A stretch of 64,000 nt of DNA, from the NCBI GenBank assembly GCA_964406445.1, contig CAYORU010000003.1, forward strand, positions 115,647-179,646, written 5' to 3'. The notes under the pieces are model-generated. The model was not told the DNA's origin and searched no databases. It saw only the letters and a list, made by a program, of their open reading frames with translations. Positions 7,833-16,000 of this stretch are shown piece by piece. The first letter of the stretch is position 1. The number at the start of each line of letters is the position of its first letter. The DNA is from SG8-30 sp964406445. GTDB taxonomy: Bacteria; Pseudomonadota; Gammaproteobacteria; Steroidobacterales; Steroidobacteraceae. The translations under genes were made by a program, and so were the position numbers.

Positions 7833-8936
7833 TCACTCGGCGACGCGGTCGATGGTGACGGTGATCGGGCCCTTCGACGCGGGATCATAGCGAACCTGGC
7901 CGTAGAGGTCGCCCTTGGACTGGACCGGGCGCCCCGTGAGAGACACGCGCGCCACGAGCAGCAGGTCGTCCACCTGGCCGAGCGACGTGCCTTCGATCAT
8001 GGCGTTGGCGTCGCTGAGCGTCATGGACAGCGGCAGTTCCGAGCTCGTGCGACGCACCGCGGCAAGCGGCGGTCCGCCCGCGTCGCTGCGCGCGAGAACG
8101 AACAGGGGCGCTCCGGCCGGCACGCGCCCGGCCAGCTCCGGCGCCACGACGATCCTGAGCGGTATCGCGCCGCCGTCGCCCGCCGGCGCAGCCTCGGCGT
8201 CAGGTCGCCGCGCGGTGGGCTCGGGCTCGGCCGCGACCGCGGCCACGGTCGCCGACGCAGCAGGCGCGGGGCCGAGCGCAGCGTCGATCTCGGCGATGCG
8301 CGCGTCGACCACCTGCAGCAGCTCCGGCGGCGGCGACAGGTCCTTGAGCAGGCTCCAGCGCTCCCGGGCGCTGGCGAGCTCCAGTCTCTGGTACGACGTG
8401 AGGCCCGCGTACCAGAGCGCCTTCGGGTTGTCCGGCGCCATCGCCAGCGCGCGCTCGAAGATCGCGCCGGCCTCGCCCAGGAACTGGGACTCGTCGGTGA
8501 GGACCCGAGCCTCGGCCACGCCGAGCAGCGCCTCGACGTCTTCGGGCGCGATCGCCACCGCCCGGCCGTAGGCCTCGGCGGCCTTGGGATAGTTGCCCAT
8601 GACGACGTAGGTGCGGCCCAGCAGCTTCCACCCTTCCGGGTCGCCCGGCTGGGCGAGCATCCGCTGCTCGAGCTGCCCGGCCATGCTCTCGAGCGAGGCG
8701 GCGCCCGCGTCGTGCGGCCCGCTCGCGGCGGTGACGGTCTCGTCCCACGGCCAGTCGCTCAGCGTGAAGTAGAGCCCGAAGCCGGCCAGAGGGACCCAGA
8801 CCGCGAGCGCGGCGGCGAGTGGTCGCGACGCCCGCGCCGGGCCCTCCACCGAGGCCGCCGGCCGCAGCAGCGGCCAGACCAGCAGGGCGGCGATGGCGGC
8901 GGCGAGAAGGAATGCGAGGATGGCGAAGAGTGTCAC
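7833..8936 (-). CDS. ccmI: cytochrome c maturation protein CcmI (CycH)
   Basis: This 367-residue protein is the last gene of the ccm operon. It begins with a membrane helix (MTLFAILAFLLAAAIAALLVWPLL) and a second one near 45-60. A TPR domain follows (PEGWKLLGRTYVVMGNYPKAAEAYGRA and a second repeat with KALWYAGL). The C-terminal periplasmic module (IPLRIVVAPEL... PLFVLARS ... GQVRYDPASKGPITVTIDRV) is typical of CcmI. In the family the TPR part holds the C-terminus of apocytochrome c for haem ligation with CcmF and CcmH. The GTG start overlaps the ccmH stop (GTGA). Confidence 0.93.
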   Translation of the reverse strand: MTLFAILAFLLAAAIAALLVWPLLRPAASVEGPARASRPLAAALAVWVPLAGFGLYFTLSDWPWDETVTAASGPHDAGAASLESMAGQLEQRMLAQPGDPEGWKLLGRTYVVMGNYPKAAEAYGRAVAIAPEDVEALLGVAEARVLTDESQFLGEAGAIFERALAMAPDNPKALWYAGLTSYQRLELASARERWSLLKDLSPPPELLQVVDARIAEIDAALGPAPAASATVAAVAAEPEPTARRPDAEAAPAGDGGAIPLRIVVAPELAGRVPAGAPLFVLARSDAGGPPLAAVRRTSSELPLSMTLSDANAMIEGTSLGQVDDLLLVARVSLTGRPVQSKGDLYGQVRYDPASKGPITVTIDRVAE

Positions 8937-9388
8937 GTACGCTCCGTCGTGGAATCGTCGTCGTCGAGCGCGGAAGGGTTCTCGCGCGCGATACGGGCCC
9001 GCCTTGCGATCACCGCACCCGCGCCGGCCAGCCCGCCGACCAGCAGCAGCACCGGCGCCGCCCAGAGCAGGTAGGTTCGCGGCGTCACCGGCGGCTTGTA
9101 GAGCACGAAGTCGGTGTAGCGCGCAGTCAGGAAATCCCGGATCTCCTGGTCGGTCTTGCCTTCCGCCATCAGCCTGCGCACCTCGCGCCGCAGGTCCTGC
9201 GCGAGCGTGGCGTTCGAATCAGCGATGGTCTGGTTCTGGCAGACCGTGCAGCGCAACTCCCGGGTCAGCGCCTCGTAGCGGGCCTGCATCGCCGGATCGG
9301 AGAAGGCGGGCGCGGCATCGATCGCGAGCGCCGGGGCCGGCGCGACGGCGATCAGCATCCAGAGTGCCAGGGCGAACCATCGGCTCAC
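8933..9388 (-). CDS. ccmH: cytochrome c maturation thioreductase CcmH
   Basis: This 151-residue protein has a signal peptide (SRWFALALWMLIAVAPAPALA) and the CcmH redox motif LRCTVCQNQ (C47, C50). A three-helix bundle (LAQDLRREVRRLMAEGKTDQEI) and YTDFVLYKPPV follow, with a C-terminal membrane anchor at about 106-128. It reduces the apocytochrome CXXCH thiols together with CcmG. The start is GTG 9388, which overlaps the ccmG TGA (GTGA) and follows GGGAGGTG. The frame stays open far upstream, but that part lies inside ccmG and is not used. Confidence 0.92.
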   Translation of the reverse strand: MSRWFALALWMLIAVAPAPALAIDAAPAFSDPAMQARYEALTRELRCTVCQNQTIADSNATLAQDLRREVRRLMAEGKTDQEIRDFLTARYTDFVLYKPPVTPRTYLLWAAPVLLLVGGLAGAGAVIARRARIARENPSALDDDDSTTERT

Positions 9389-9927
9389 GACGCACCTCCC
9401 GCGTTGCGGCCGATCACGGGGAGGAAGTCGCGCTCCCAGGCCTCGGGCGTCATCGGACCAATCCGCTTGACGAGGACAGTGCCGTCCGCGCCGACCAGGA
9501 AGGTCTCGGGCGCCCCATAGACGCCCCAGTCGATCGCGACGAGCCCCTCGGGGTCGAACGCGACCGCCGCGTAGGGATCGCCGAGCTGGGTGAGCCAGCG
9601 CTGCGCCTGGACCCGATCGTCCTTCCAGTTGAGACCGAGGATCGGGACCGCGCTGGTGCGCGCGATCTGCAGGAGCATCTCGTGTTCCTCGCGGCACCCG
9701 CCGCACCAGGTGCCCCAGACGTTCAGCAGGTACATCTGCCCGGAGAAGCTGCCGCTGCCGACCCGCCGGGCCGGATCCTTGAGGTCCTCGAGTTCGAAGG
9801 CCGGCGCGGGCTTGCCTATCAGCGGCGACGGGATCTCCGAGGGATCGCGCTGCAGGCCGACCACGAAAAAGCCGACCAGCACCGCGAACAGCAGCCCGGG
9901 CAGGAGGAACTTGAGCGTCCGCATCAT
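9385..9927 (-). CDS. ccmG: thiol:disulfide interchange protein CcmG/DsbE
   Basis: This 180-residue membrane-anchored thioredoxin-fold protein has an N-terminal anchor (residues 5-25) and the active site WGTWCGGCREEH (C75, C78), followed by the CcmG-type acidic insert region (DWGVYGAPETFLV). The cis-Pro lies in GAPETF. It keeps apocytochrome thiols reduced in the periplasm. The CGGC dipeptide differs from the common CPSC/CVAC versions but fits the fold. ATG 9927 overlaps the ccmF stop (ATGA). A second ATG follows directly, so the start could be one codon later. Confidence 0.93.
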   Translation of the reverse strand: MMRTLKFLLPGLLFAVLVGFFVVGLQRDPSEIPSPLIGKPAPAFELEDLKDPARRVGSGSFSGQMYLLNVWGTWCGGCREEHEMLLQIARTSAVPILGLNWKDDRVQAQRWLTQLGDPYAAVAFDPEGLVAIDWGVYGAPETFLVGADGTVLVKRIGPMTPEAWERDFLPVIGRNAGGAS

Positions 9928-11882
9928 CCCCTCGCCTCGCCGGCGCCGGCAGGCACCGTGGCTTCGGCCGGCGCGCGGACCCGGTACCTGCGGTCCGAGG
10001 CGGCGACGAGGCCTCCGAGCGCCATCAGCAGCGCGCCGAGCCAGACGTAGCGCAACAGCGGCTTGTACTGCACGCGCATGCTCCAGCGTCCCTCGCCGAG
10101 GTCCTCGCCGAGCGCCACGAACAGGTCGCGCGCGAAACTGACGTGGATGCCGGCCTCGGTCATAGGGTTGCCGCCCGAGGCGTAGAAGCGCTTCTGCGGC
10201 TTCAGCGTGGTGAAGACCACGCCGTCACCGCGGCTGATCTCGATCGCGGCCTCGATCGCCTCGTAGTTCGGACCGCGCACGTTGCGGGTCCCCTCGAAGC
10301 GGAACTGGTAGCCCTGCATCGTCACCGTCTCACCGACGCCCATGCTGATGTCGCGCTCGATCCGGTAGGACTCGACGCCCGTGACGCCGAGCGTGAACAG
10401 GCCCACGCCGAAATGGGCGATCACCATTCCCCAGAAACCGGCGGGTGCGCCGCGCAGGTTGCCGCGCCGCTGGATCGGCTCGACGAGCGCCGACGCCATC
10501 AGCCAGAACGCGACCGTGAAGCCGACCAGGCCCATCCAGTGGAACTCGCCGTAGTTGAAGACCATCAGCGCGGTGGCCGCGGCCGCCGACGCCACGAGCA
10601 GCGCGATGAGCTTGTTGCGCACCGGCCCGAGGCGACTGCGCCTCCACACGGAGTGCATGCCGATCGACATCAGCAGCACCAGCGGGATCATCGGGATCAT
10701 GAAGGCGACGCCGAAGTACGGCGGGCCGACCGAGATCTTGCCGAGCGCCAGCGCATCGATGAACAGCGGGTACAGCGTACCCAGGAGGATCAGCAGGGTC
10801 GCCGCGACCAGCAATGCGTTGTTAAAAAGCAGGAATGCTTCGCGCGAGGCGAGCTCGAAGCCGGACTCCGACTTCATGAGCGGCGCCCGCCAGCTGTAGA
10901 GCGCGAGCGCGCCGCCGATCACCGCGACCAGGAACGCGAGGATGAACAGGCCGCGCGACGGGTCGGTGGCGAAGGCGTGCACGGACACCAGGACGCCGGA
11001 ACGGACGAGGAAGGTGCCGAGCAGCGAGAGCGAGAACGCCGAGATCGCGAGCAGCAGCGTCCAGCTCTTGAACAGACCGCGCTTCTCGGTGACGGCCAGC
11101 GAGTGGATGAGCGCCGTGCCCACCAGCCAGGGCATGAAGGAGGCGTTCTCGACCGGGTCCCAGAACCAGTAGCCGCCCCAGCCGAGCTCGTAGTAGGCCC
11201 ACCAGCTGCCGAGCGTGATGCCGATGCCGAGGAACAGCCAGGCCACCAGCGTCCAGGGCCGCGCCCACTTCGCCCACAACGTGTCGGTACGGCCCTCGAT
11301 CAGCGTCGCGCAGGCGAACGCGAAGGCCACCGCGAAGCCGACGTAGCCGACGTAGAGCATCGGCGGATGAATCGCGAGGGCCGGGTCCTGGAGCAGCGGA
11401 TTGAGATCGTTTCCCTCGACGGCGGCCGGCACCAGCCGGTCGAACGGGTTCGAGGTGAACAGCATGAACGTGATGAAGCCGACCGAGACCAGGCCGAGCA
11501 CGCCCACCACGCGGCTCTTGAACGGCAGCGGCATGCTGCGGCTGAGGCCCGAGACCGCGATCGACCAAGTTGCGAGCACGAGCGCCCAGAACAGCAGCGA
11601 ACCCTCGTGACCGCCCCAGGAGGCGGCCACCCGGTAGAAGGTCGGCAGCAGCGAGTTCGACGTCATGGCGACGTAGCGCACCGAGAAGTCGAACTGCAGG
11701 AAGGCGTAAACGAGGCAGCCGAAGGACAGCGCGAGCAGCACCCACTGCCCGGCCACCGCGCGCTGCGCGGTCTGCATCCAGGCGACGTTACCGCCGCGCG
11801 CGCCGAAGAGCCCGAAGAAGCCCTGCGCGAAGGCCAGCAGCAGTGCGAGGATCAGCGCGAAATGGCCGAGCTCCGGTATCAC
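9924..11882 (-). CDS. ccmF: haem lyase subunit CcmF
   Basis: This 652-residue polytopic protein belongs to the CcmF/CcmH/CcmI haem ligation complex. The WWD haem-handling motif GWGGYWFWDPVEN lies at 234-246. Flanking conserved histidines occur in AIHPPMLYVGYV (H172) and the VGTALIHSL segment. The long C-terminal periplasmic domain (IERDISMGVGETVTMQGY ... LKPQKRFY ... EAGIHVSF) is family-typical, as is the length. The GTG start overlaps the ccmE TGA by 4 nt and the stop overlaps ccmG. Confidence 0.95.
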   Translation of the reverse strand: MIPELGHFALILALLLAFAQGFFGLFGARGGNVAWMQTAQRAVAGQWVLLALSFGCLVYAFLQFDFSVRYVAMTSNSLLPTFYRVAASWGGHEGSLLFWALVLATWSIAVSGLSRSMPLPFKSRVVGVLGLVSVGFITFMLFTSNPFDRLVPAAVEGNDLNPLLQDPALAIHPPMLYVGYVGFAVAFAFACATLIEGRTDTLWAKWARPWTLVAWLFLGIGITLGSWWAYYELGWGGYWFWDPVENASFMPWLVGTALIHSLAVTEKRGLFKSWTLLLAISAFSLSLLGTFLVRSGVLVSVHAFATDPSRGLFILAFLVAVIGGALALYSWRAPLMKSESGFELASREAFLLFNNALLVAATLLILLGTLYPLFIDALALGKISVGPPYFGVAFMIPMIPLVLLMSIGMHSVWRRSRLGPVRNKLIALLVASAAAATALMVFNYGEFHWMGLVGFTVAFWLMASALVEPIQRRGNLRGAPAGFWGMVIAHFGVGLFTLGVTGVESYRIERDISMGVGETVTMQGYQFRFEGTRNVRGPNYEAIEAAIEISRGDGVVFTTLKPQKRFYASGGNPMTEAGIHVSFARDLFVALGEDLGEGRWSMRVQYKPLLRYVWLGALLMALGGLVAASDRRYRVRAPAEATVPAGAGEARG

Positions 11883-12322
11883 GACGCGCCCCCGGCCGCG
11901 GGCGGCGGCTGATGCAGGCTCTCCGCGACCTCAGGGGGCATGTAGTTCTCGTCGTGCTTCGCGAGCACTTCCTCGGCGACGAAGGTGCCGTCCTCCTTGA
12001 GCTGCCCGCGGGCGATCACTCCCTGCCCCTCGCGGAAAAGGTCGGGCAGCAGGCCGCTGTAGCTCACCGGGATCGTCTGGGCATGGTCGGTGACCAGGAA
12101 GCGCACCTCCATGCTGCCCGGGGTGCGCTGCACGCTACCGTCGGTGACCAGACCGCCGAGGCGGAACGACCGGGCGAGCGGCGCCTCCCCGCCCATCACC
12201 TGCGACGGACTGTAGAAGTACAGCAGGTTCTCGTTCAGCGCCTGCAGGGCGACCGCGGTGGCCGCGCCGACGCCGAGGACGATGGCCGCGACGGCCAGCA
12301 TGCGCTTGCGACGGGGTGTCAT
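11879..12322 (-). CDS. ccmE: haem chaperone CcmE
   Basis: This 147-residue protein has an N-terminal membrane anchor (7-27), an OB-fold body (FRLGGLVTDGSVQR ... VSYSGLLPDLFREGQGVIARG) and the haem-binding segment AKHDENYMPPE. In that segment H123 is the covalent haem ligand and Y127 the distal partner. It carries haem from CcmC to CcmF. ATG 12322 overlaps the ccmD stop (ATGA) and is preceded by GGAGGAG, which decides it over longer in-frame openings reaching 12442. Confidence 0.94.
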   Translation of the reverse strand: MTPRRKRMLAVAAIVLGVGAATAVALQALNENLLYFYSPSQVMGGEAPLARSFRLGGLVTDGSVQRTPGSMEVRFLVTDHAQTIPVSYSGLLPDLFREGQGVIARGQLKEDGTFVAEEVLAKHDENYMPPEVAESLHQPPPAAGGAS

Positions 12323-12489
12323 GAGCGATTCTCCTCCATCTGGATCCGGCGCGCGGCGGCGCTGCGCGCCTCCGCCAGCGAGCGGCGCGCGCTCCAGACG
12401 TTGTAGACGAGCACGAACAGGGTCAGACCGAAGGCGGGCCACAGGTAGCTGCCGTAGCCGCCCATGTGCAGGAAATCGGAGACAGTCAT
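12319..12489 (-). CDS. ccmD: haem exporter small subunit CcmD
   Basis: This is a 56-residue single-pass membrane protein. The N-terminal DFLHMGGYGSYLWPAFGLT is the classic CcmD signature: a GGYG(S/A)YVW-type segment entering one helix, then a basic cytoplasmic tail (ARRSLAEARSAAARRIQ). It stabilises the CcmABC-CcmE haem release complex. ATG 12489 overlaps the ccmC TGA and the stop overlaps the ccmE ATG (both ATGA). Confidence 0.92.
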   Translation of the reverse strand: MTVSDFLHMGGYGSYLWPAFGLTLFVLVYNVWSARRSLAEARSAAARRIQMEENRS

Positions 12490-13226
12490 CGCGCGAGCTC
12501 CTCCCTCAGCCAGGCCGCGTTGCGCTCGCGGCGGATCACCTCGGCCCGCAGCCTGATCATGAGGACGGCGCCGAAGTAGAGCATGAAGCCGACGATCATC
12601 GTCAACAGCGGCCAGAGCATGTCCATGGTGATCGAAGGCTTGCCGATTTTCGTGATGGTCGCGCCCTGATGCAGCGTGTTCCACCAGTACACCGAGTAAT
12701 GGATGATCGGCAGGTTGATGACGCCCACCACGGCGAGCACGGCCGAGGCCCGGTCGGCCCGCTGCGGGTCCTCGATCGAGGAGCGCAGGGCCATGAAGCC
12801 GAGGTAGAGGAACAGCAGGATCAGCTCCGAGGTCAGGCGCGCGTCCCACACCCACCAAGTGCCCCACATCGGCTTGCCCCACAGCGAGCCGGTGGCCAGC
12901 GCCGCGAAGGTGAACCACGCACCGACCGGCGCGGCGGCCGCCGCCACCGCGTGCGCGAGCTTCATGCGCCAGATCAGCGCGATGGCCGAGGCGATCGCCA
13001 TGGTCGCGTAGATGAACATGGACATCCACGCGCTCGGCGCGTGCACGTAGACCATGCGGAACCCGTCGCCCTGCTGGTAATCGGGCGGCGCCAGCACCAG
13101 CCCGCCGTAGAGCGCCGTGACGATCAGGATCGCCGCCGGCCAGGCGAACCAGGGCAGCAGCAGGCCGGCGATGCGGTAGAAGTGCGGCGGCGAAGCCAGC
13201 TTGTGGAACCAGGTCCAGGTGGCCAT
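12486..13226 (-). CDS. ccmC: haem exporter membrane protein CcmC
   Basis: This 246-residue protein has six membrane segments. The tryptophan-rich WWD motif (WGKPMWGTWWVWDARLTSE, 116-134) and histidines H62 (VYVHAPSAW) and the HYSVYWW region hold haem for transfer to CcmE. Length and order are canonical. The start ATG 13226 lies 7 nt downstream of the ccmB stop. The stop overlaps ccmD by 4 nt. Confidence 0.95.
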   Translation of the reverse strand: MATWTWFHKLASPPHFYRIAGLLLPWFAWPAAILIVTALYGGLVLAPPDYQQGDGFRMVYVHAPSAWMSMFIYATMAIASAIALIWRMKLAHAVAAAAAPVGAWFTFAALATGSLWGKPMWGTWWVWDARLTSELILLFLYLGFMALRSSIEDPQRADRASAVLAVVGVINLPIIHYSVYWWNTLHQGATITKIGKPSITMDMLWPLLTMIVGFMLYFGAVLMIRLRAEVIRRERNAAWLREELAR

Positions 13227-13233
13227 CAGGTCA

Positions 13234-13917
13234 TCACTCCATGCTCACCTTGAGCGCTGCCGCGGTCGCGAAGGGCCCGAGCGTGACGCTCAGGATGCAC
13301 ATCGAGGCGAGCAGCAGCAGCGGCCCCCGCGTCTCCTCGCCCATCACCGCCATGTCCACCGCGCGGGCGCCGAAGATCAGCGCCGGCATCGCGAGCGGAA
13401 GCACCAGCAGCGACAGCAGCACGCTGCCGCGGCGGATGCCCAGCGTCAGGCCGGCGCCGACAGCCCCCAGGAAGCTCAGGATCGCGGTGCCCAGGACCAG
13501 CGAGGCCACCACCGTGCCGAGGGCCGCGGTGGGCACCGCGAGCGACAGCGCGACGACAGGGGCGGCGAGAACGAGCGGCAGGCCGCTGACGGTCCAGTGC
13601 GCGAAGGCCTTGACGAGCGCGAGCCACCACAATGGCTGTCCAGACAGCACCAGCTGTTCCAGAGTTCCGTCCTCGAAGTCGGACCGGAACATGAATTCGA
13701 GGGCGAGAAGTGCGGATAGCAATGCGGCCACCCACAGCACGCCGGGCGCCACCTGCCGCAGCTGGCTGGTCTCGGGGCTCAACGCCAGCGGGAAAAGGGT
13801 CGTCACCATCAGGAAGAAGACGACCGGTTGGGTGATCTGCTCCCAGCGCCTGAACGCGAGCTTCAGGTCGCGGGCGTAGAGCAGCCTGCCGGCGGCGAGG
13901 AGGCCGGTCGCCTGCAT
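13234..13917 (-). CDS. ccmB: haem exporter permease CcmB
   Basis: This 227-residue polytopic ABC permease partners CcmA. Segment GTLEQLVLSGQPLWWLALVKAFAHW matches the conserved cytoplasmic loop of CcmB, preceded by FRSDFEDG. I chose ATG 13917, which overlaps the ccmA TGA by 1 nt (TGATG); a TTG one codon upstream is possible. About six hydrophobic segments are visible. Confidence 0.93.
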   Translation of the reverse strand: MQATGLLAAGRLLYARDLKLAFRRWEQITQPVVFFLMVTTLFPLALSPETSQLRQVAPGVLWVAALLSALLALEFMFRSDFEDGTLEQLVLSGQPLWWLALVKAFAHWTVSGLPLVLAAPVVALSLAVPTAALGTVVASLVLGTAILSFLGAVGAGLTLGIRRGSVLLSLLVLPLAMPALIFGARAVDMAVMGEETRGPLLLLASMCILSVTLGPFATAAALKVSME

Positions 13918-14549
13918 CAATTGAGCTCCTCGACGCGCGGCGCATGGCCGGGGATCTCGAGCCCCTGGTGGGCGGCGAGGGCCGCGCTGCCGCCGCCGCG
14001 CACGTGTTCGCCGATCATGGCAGAGAAGAGCCGCACGCCGCCGACGTCGAGATTGGTGAATGGCTCGTCCAGGACCCAGACCCGGGCGCCGAGCAGCAGG
14101 ATCCGCGACATGGCGAGCCGGCGGCGCTGCCCGGCCGAGAGCACGCGGGCAGGCAGGTCGCGGCAGCGCAGGATCCCGAGCCTGTCGAGGGTCGACTCCA
14201 CCTCCGCGGCCGGCAGCACGCGGCGGATGCCGACGCTGTAGTGCAGGTTCTCGAAGGCCGTCAGGTCGCCCTTCAGGGCGTTCTCGTGCCCGAGGTAGGC
14301 GAGCTCGGCGTCGTATTCGTCCCGGACCCGGCGGATCGGCTGCCCCTTCCAGCCCACGGTGCCCTCCTCGGCCGGCAGCAGCCCGGCCAGGACGCGCAGC
14401 AGCGTGGTCTTGCCGGTGCCGTTCGGGCCGGCGACGTGAACGACCTCACCCGGCAGGATGTCCAGGCCGACGCCGCGCAGCACGTGCCGGTCGCCTCGCC
14501 AGACGTGGATCCCGCGGGCCGAAAGTCCCTGTGGATGAAGCGCTTCCAC
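13917..14549 (-). CDS. ccmA: haem exporter ATP-binding protein CcmA
   Basis: This 210-residue ABC ATPase has Walker A GPNGTGKTT (41-49), Q-loop YLGHENALK, the CcmA-type signature LSAGQRRRLA and Walker B VWVLDEPFTNLD, with the switch His near AAHQG. It powers CcmABCD release of holo-CcmE. The start is GTG 14549. An extended -10 at 14581-14589 sets the transcript start near 14574, just upstream of GGAGG, so the longer frame reaching into tRNA-Leu (its first codons spell the tRNA antisense peptide) is not translated. It is the first gene of ccmABCDEFGHI. Confidence 0.93.
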   Translation of the reverse strand: MEALHPQGLSARGIHVWRGDRHVLRGVGLDILPGEVVHVAGPNGTGKTTLLRVLAGLLPAEEGTVGWKGQPIRRVRDEYDAELAYLGHENALKGDLTAFENLHYSVGIRRVLPAAEVESTLDRLGILRCRDLPARVLSAGQRRRLAMSRILLLGARVWVLDEPFTNLDVGGVRLFSAMIGEHVRGGGSAALAAHQGLEIPGHAPRVEELN

Positions 14550-14580
14550 TCGTGTCGCCGCCTCCGGACAAGACGCGGCG

Positions 14581-14589
14581 ACTATAGCA
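14581..14589 (-). promoter_or_regulatory. extended -10 promoter element of the ccm operon
   Basis: On the minus strand TGCTATAGT combines the TGn extension with TATAGT (14586-14581). No good -35 is seen, as expected for extended -10 promoters. It places the start site about 25 nt before ccmA GTG 14549 and about 100 nt downstream of tRNA-Leu. Confidence 0.65.
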
Positions 14590-14690
14590 GACTGACGAAC
14601 TGCACTTCGTAGGTGACATGCCGCCGGGAGCTCGTGGATTTCCGCAGCTTGCGAAGCGGCCTGCCGGACCGCTGCATCAGCCAGCCAGCG

Positions 14691-14777
14691 TGGTGCCCCG
14701 GGCAGGAATCGAACCTGCATGGCCTTGCGGCCAGCGGATTTTAAGTCCGCTGCGTCTACCAGTTTCGCCACCGGGGC
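14691..14777 (-). tRNA. leuZ: tRNA-Leu (anticodon TAA)
   Basis: This 87-nt class II tRNA has acceptor arms GCCCCGG/CCGGGGC, an anticodon stem-loop GCGGA-CTTAAAA-TCCGC (anticodon TAA), a variable arm TGGCCGCAAGGCCA, T arm GCAGGTTCGATTCCTGC and an encoded CCA end. It corresponds in order to E. coli leuZ (after glyW and cysT), though here 1.1 kb separates it from tRNA-Cys. The symbol follows that synteny. Confidence 0.95.
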
Positions 14778-14818
14778 GGGGGCCGGGCCGGGCTCGCCGG
14801 CCGCGTTAGATTAGCGGC

Positions 14819-15448
14819 TCAGGCGGCAAAGCGCAGGAGCAGCAGGTGCGTCGGAACGAACAGCACGAGCGCGAAGCCGGCCCATAGCGCCGCCAGGTAA
14901 GGCCCGGCCCGCCACCGGGCGGGCCGCGCGCCGAGGCCGTGACTCCAGTTGATGTTCGCCTGCGCCGAGCCGGCGATGCGCGAGAGTGGCAGGACCACGG
15001 CGGCGAGCAGCAACGCGCCCGGCAGCCCGCGGGGGTCGTAGCCGTAGGCCGCCACCATCCACAGCAGCACGATGGGCAGCGGGACGTGGAACAGCGAGAG
15101 GATCCTGAGCCTGCGCAGCCGTTCGCGCTCGAACATGTATTCCGTGAGCCCCGTCACGCGCCGGCGCAGCGCGAGCCGCAGGGCGAAGTCCGCGTTCCAC
15201 AGCAGCTCGGGCAGCAGGGTCGCCACCGCCAGCACGCTGGCGATGAGCGCGCTGTCGAGCCAGAGCGCGGGGACCGCGCCGAGCAGCGCGACGTCGGAGA
15301 ACCAGAGCAGGTTGCGGGGGCCGTAATGCCGCAGCCAGACGACGAGGATCAGCCCCGTCGCCGCCGTATAGGCCAGCTTGAACCACAGCGGAATGGCCAC
15401 CGCGAGGCGACCCGCGGGCCGGGCTCGGGCCGCGTCGCCGGCCCGCAA
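14819..15448 (-). CDS. integral membrane protein of unknown function
   Basis: This protein of up to 209 residues has about six hydrophobic segments (LWFKLAYTAATGLILVVWL, FSDVALLGAVPALWL, ALIASVLAVATLLPELLW, ILSLFHVPLPIVLLWMVAAY and two more). The polar stretches are TEYMFERERLRRLR and SAQANINWSHGLG. It resembles uncharacterised membrane proteins also seen outside the proteobacteria. I cannot assign a role. The start is uncertain: TTG 15448 is the furthest possible, while GTG 15400 (VAIPLWFK) begins right before the first helix. It sits between the cytochrome c gene and tRNA-Leu on the same strand. Confidence 0.6.
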   Translation of the reverse strand: MRAGDAARARPAGRLAVAIPLWFKLAYTAATGLILVVWLRHYGPRNLLWFSDVALLGAVPALWLDSALIASVLAVATLLPELLWNADFALRLALRRRVTGLTEYMFERERLRRLRILSLFHVPLPIVLLWMVAAYGYDPRGLPGALLLAAVVLPLSRIAGSAQANINWSHGLGARPARWRAGPYLAALWAGFALVLFVPTHLLLLRFAA

Positions 15449-15475
15449 GTCACGGGCCGGGACGCATCTGCGGGA

Positions 15476-15748
15476 TCAGCCGCCGGAAGCCCAGTAGGCC
15501 GCGATGTCGGCGGCATCCGCCGCCACGCTCGCATCGACCTTCGACTTGTGCTTCAGCTTGCCCGTGGCGACGTCCTTGATCGCCTGCGTGAGGGCGGCGA
15601 CGTCCTCGCCGGCGAAGTCGGCAGCCTCGTGGCAGTCGGCACAGGCCTCGGCCTTGGCCTTGCCGGCCTTGGCATCCCCTGCGAGCGCCGGACCGGCCAG
15701 CACCAGGGTGCCGGCGGCGAGCAATGCGACGAGCACTTTACGGGTCAT
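15476..15748 (-). CDS. small periplasmic c-type cytochrome
   Basis: This is a 90-residue precursor. The signal peptide is MTRKVLVALLAAGTLVLAGPALA, then GDAKAGKAKAEACADCH with the covalent haem motif CADCH at 36-40. A C-terminal helix (DAADIAAYWAS) packs as in class I cytochromes c. The mature chain of about 67 residues contains no methionine at all. The usual Met axial ligand is therefore missing; H68 in the KLKHKSK segment is the only other histidine and could be the sixth ligand. The start is ATG 15748, with AGGAGG 9 nt upstream. The ccm operon needed to mature it lies immediately downstream. The electron partners are unknown. Confidence 0.88.
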   Translation of the reverse strand: MTRKVLVALLAAGTLVLAGPALAGDAKAGKAKAEACADCHEAADFAGEDVAALTQAIKDVATGKLKHKSKVDASVAADAADIAAYWASGG

Positions 15749-15805
15749 TTCAATCGCCTCCTGCGTCCATTCATCGACCGAGGCCCCTGCTCGGAGCCTG
15801 CGCAG

Positions 15806-15814
15806 ACGATAGCA
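15806..15814 (-). promoter_or_regulatory. extended -10 element upstream of the cytochrome c gene
   Basis: TGCTATCGT on the minus strand (hexamer 15811-15806) predicts initiation near 15799, about 50 nt before ATG 15748. No -35 match was found. Confidence 0.5.
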
Positions 15815-15858
15815 CGCAGAGGCTGAACGCCGGCCCAACGGCATGTCCTGCCCCGGAC

Positions 15859-15872
15859 CCGTACTTGTACGG
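15859..15872. promoter_or_regulatory. 14-bp dyad CCGTAC-TT-GTACGG
   Basis: A perfect 6-2-6 inverted repeat centred about 57 bp upstream of the predicted -10 of the cytochrome gene and 30 bp downstream of tRNA-Cys. An activator site is plausible. A short hairpin at the end of the tRNA transcript is the alternative. Confidence 0.35.
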
Positions 15873-15902
15873 ATGGAGGCTCGCACCGGTCGGCGGGAGC
15901 GA

Positions 15903-15976
15903 TGGAGGCTAGGGTCGGAATCGAACCGGCGTACGCGGCTTTGCAGGCCGCTGCATGACCACTCTGCCACCTAGCC
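15903..15976 (-). tRNA. cysT: tRNA-Cys (anticodon GCA)
   Basis: This 74-nt tRNA has acceptor GGCTAGG/CCTAGCC with discriminator T and encoded CCA. The anticodon loop is CTGCAAA within GCGGC/GCCGC, and the T arm is GCCGGTTCGATTCCGAC. It follows tRNA-Gly as in the E. coli glyW-cysT order. Confidence 0.95.
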
Positions 15977-16000
15977 GCGGCGGCCCCCTGAGACGCGAAA

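Noticed and set aside
14550..14771. N-terminal extension of ccmA beginning MAKLVDAADLKS
   Set aside because: This is the antisense translation of tRNA-Leu, a well-known artefact. The promoter at 14581-14589 lies downstream of it.
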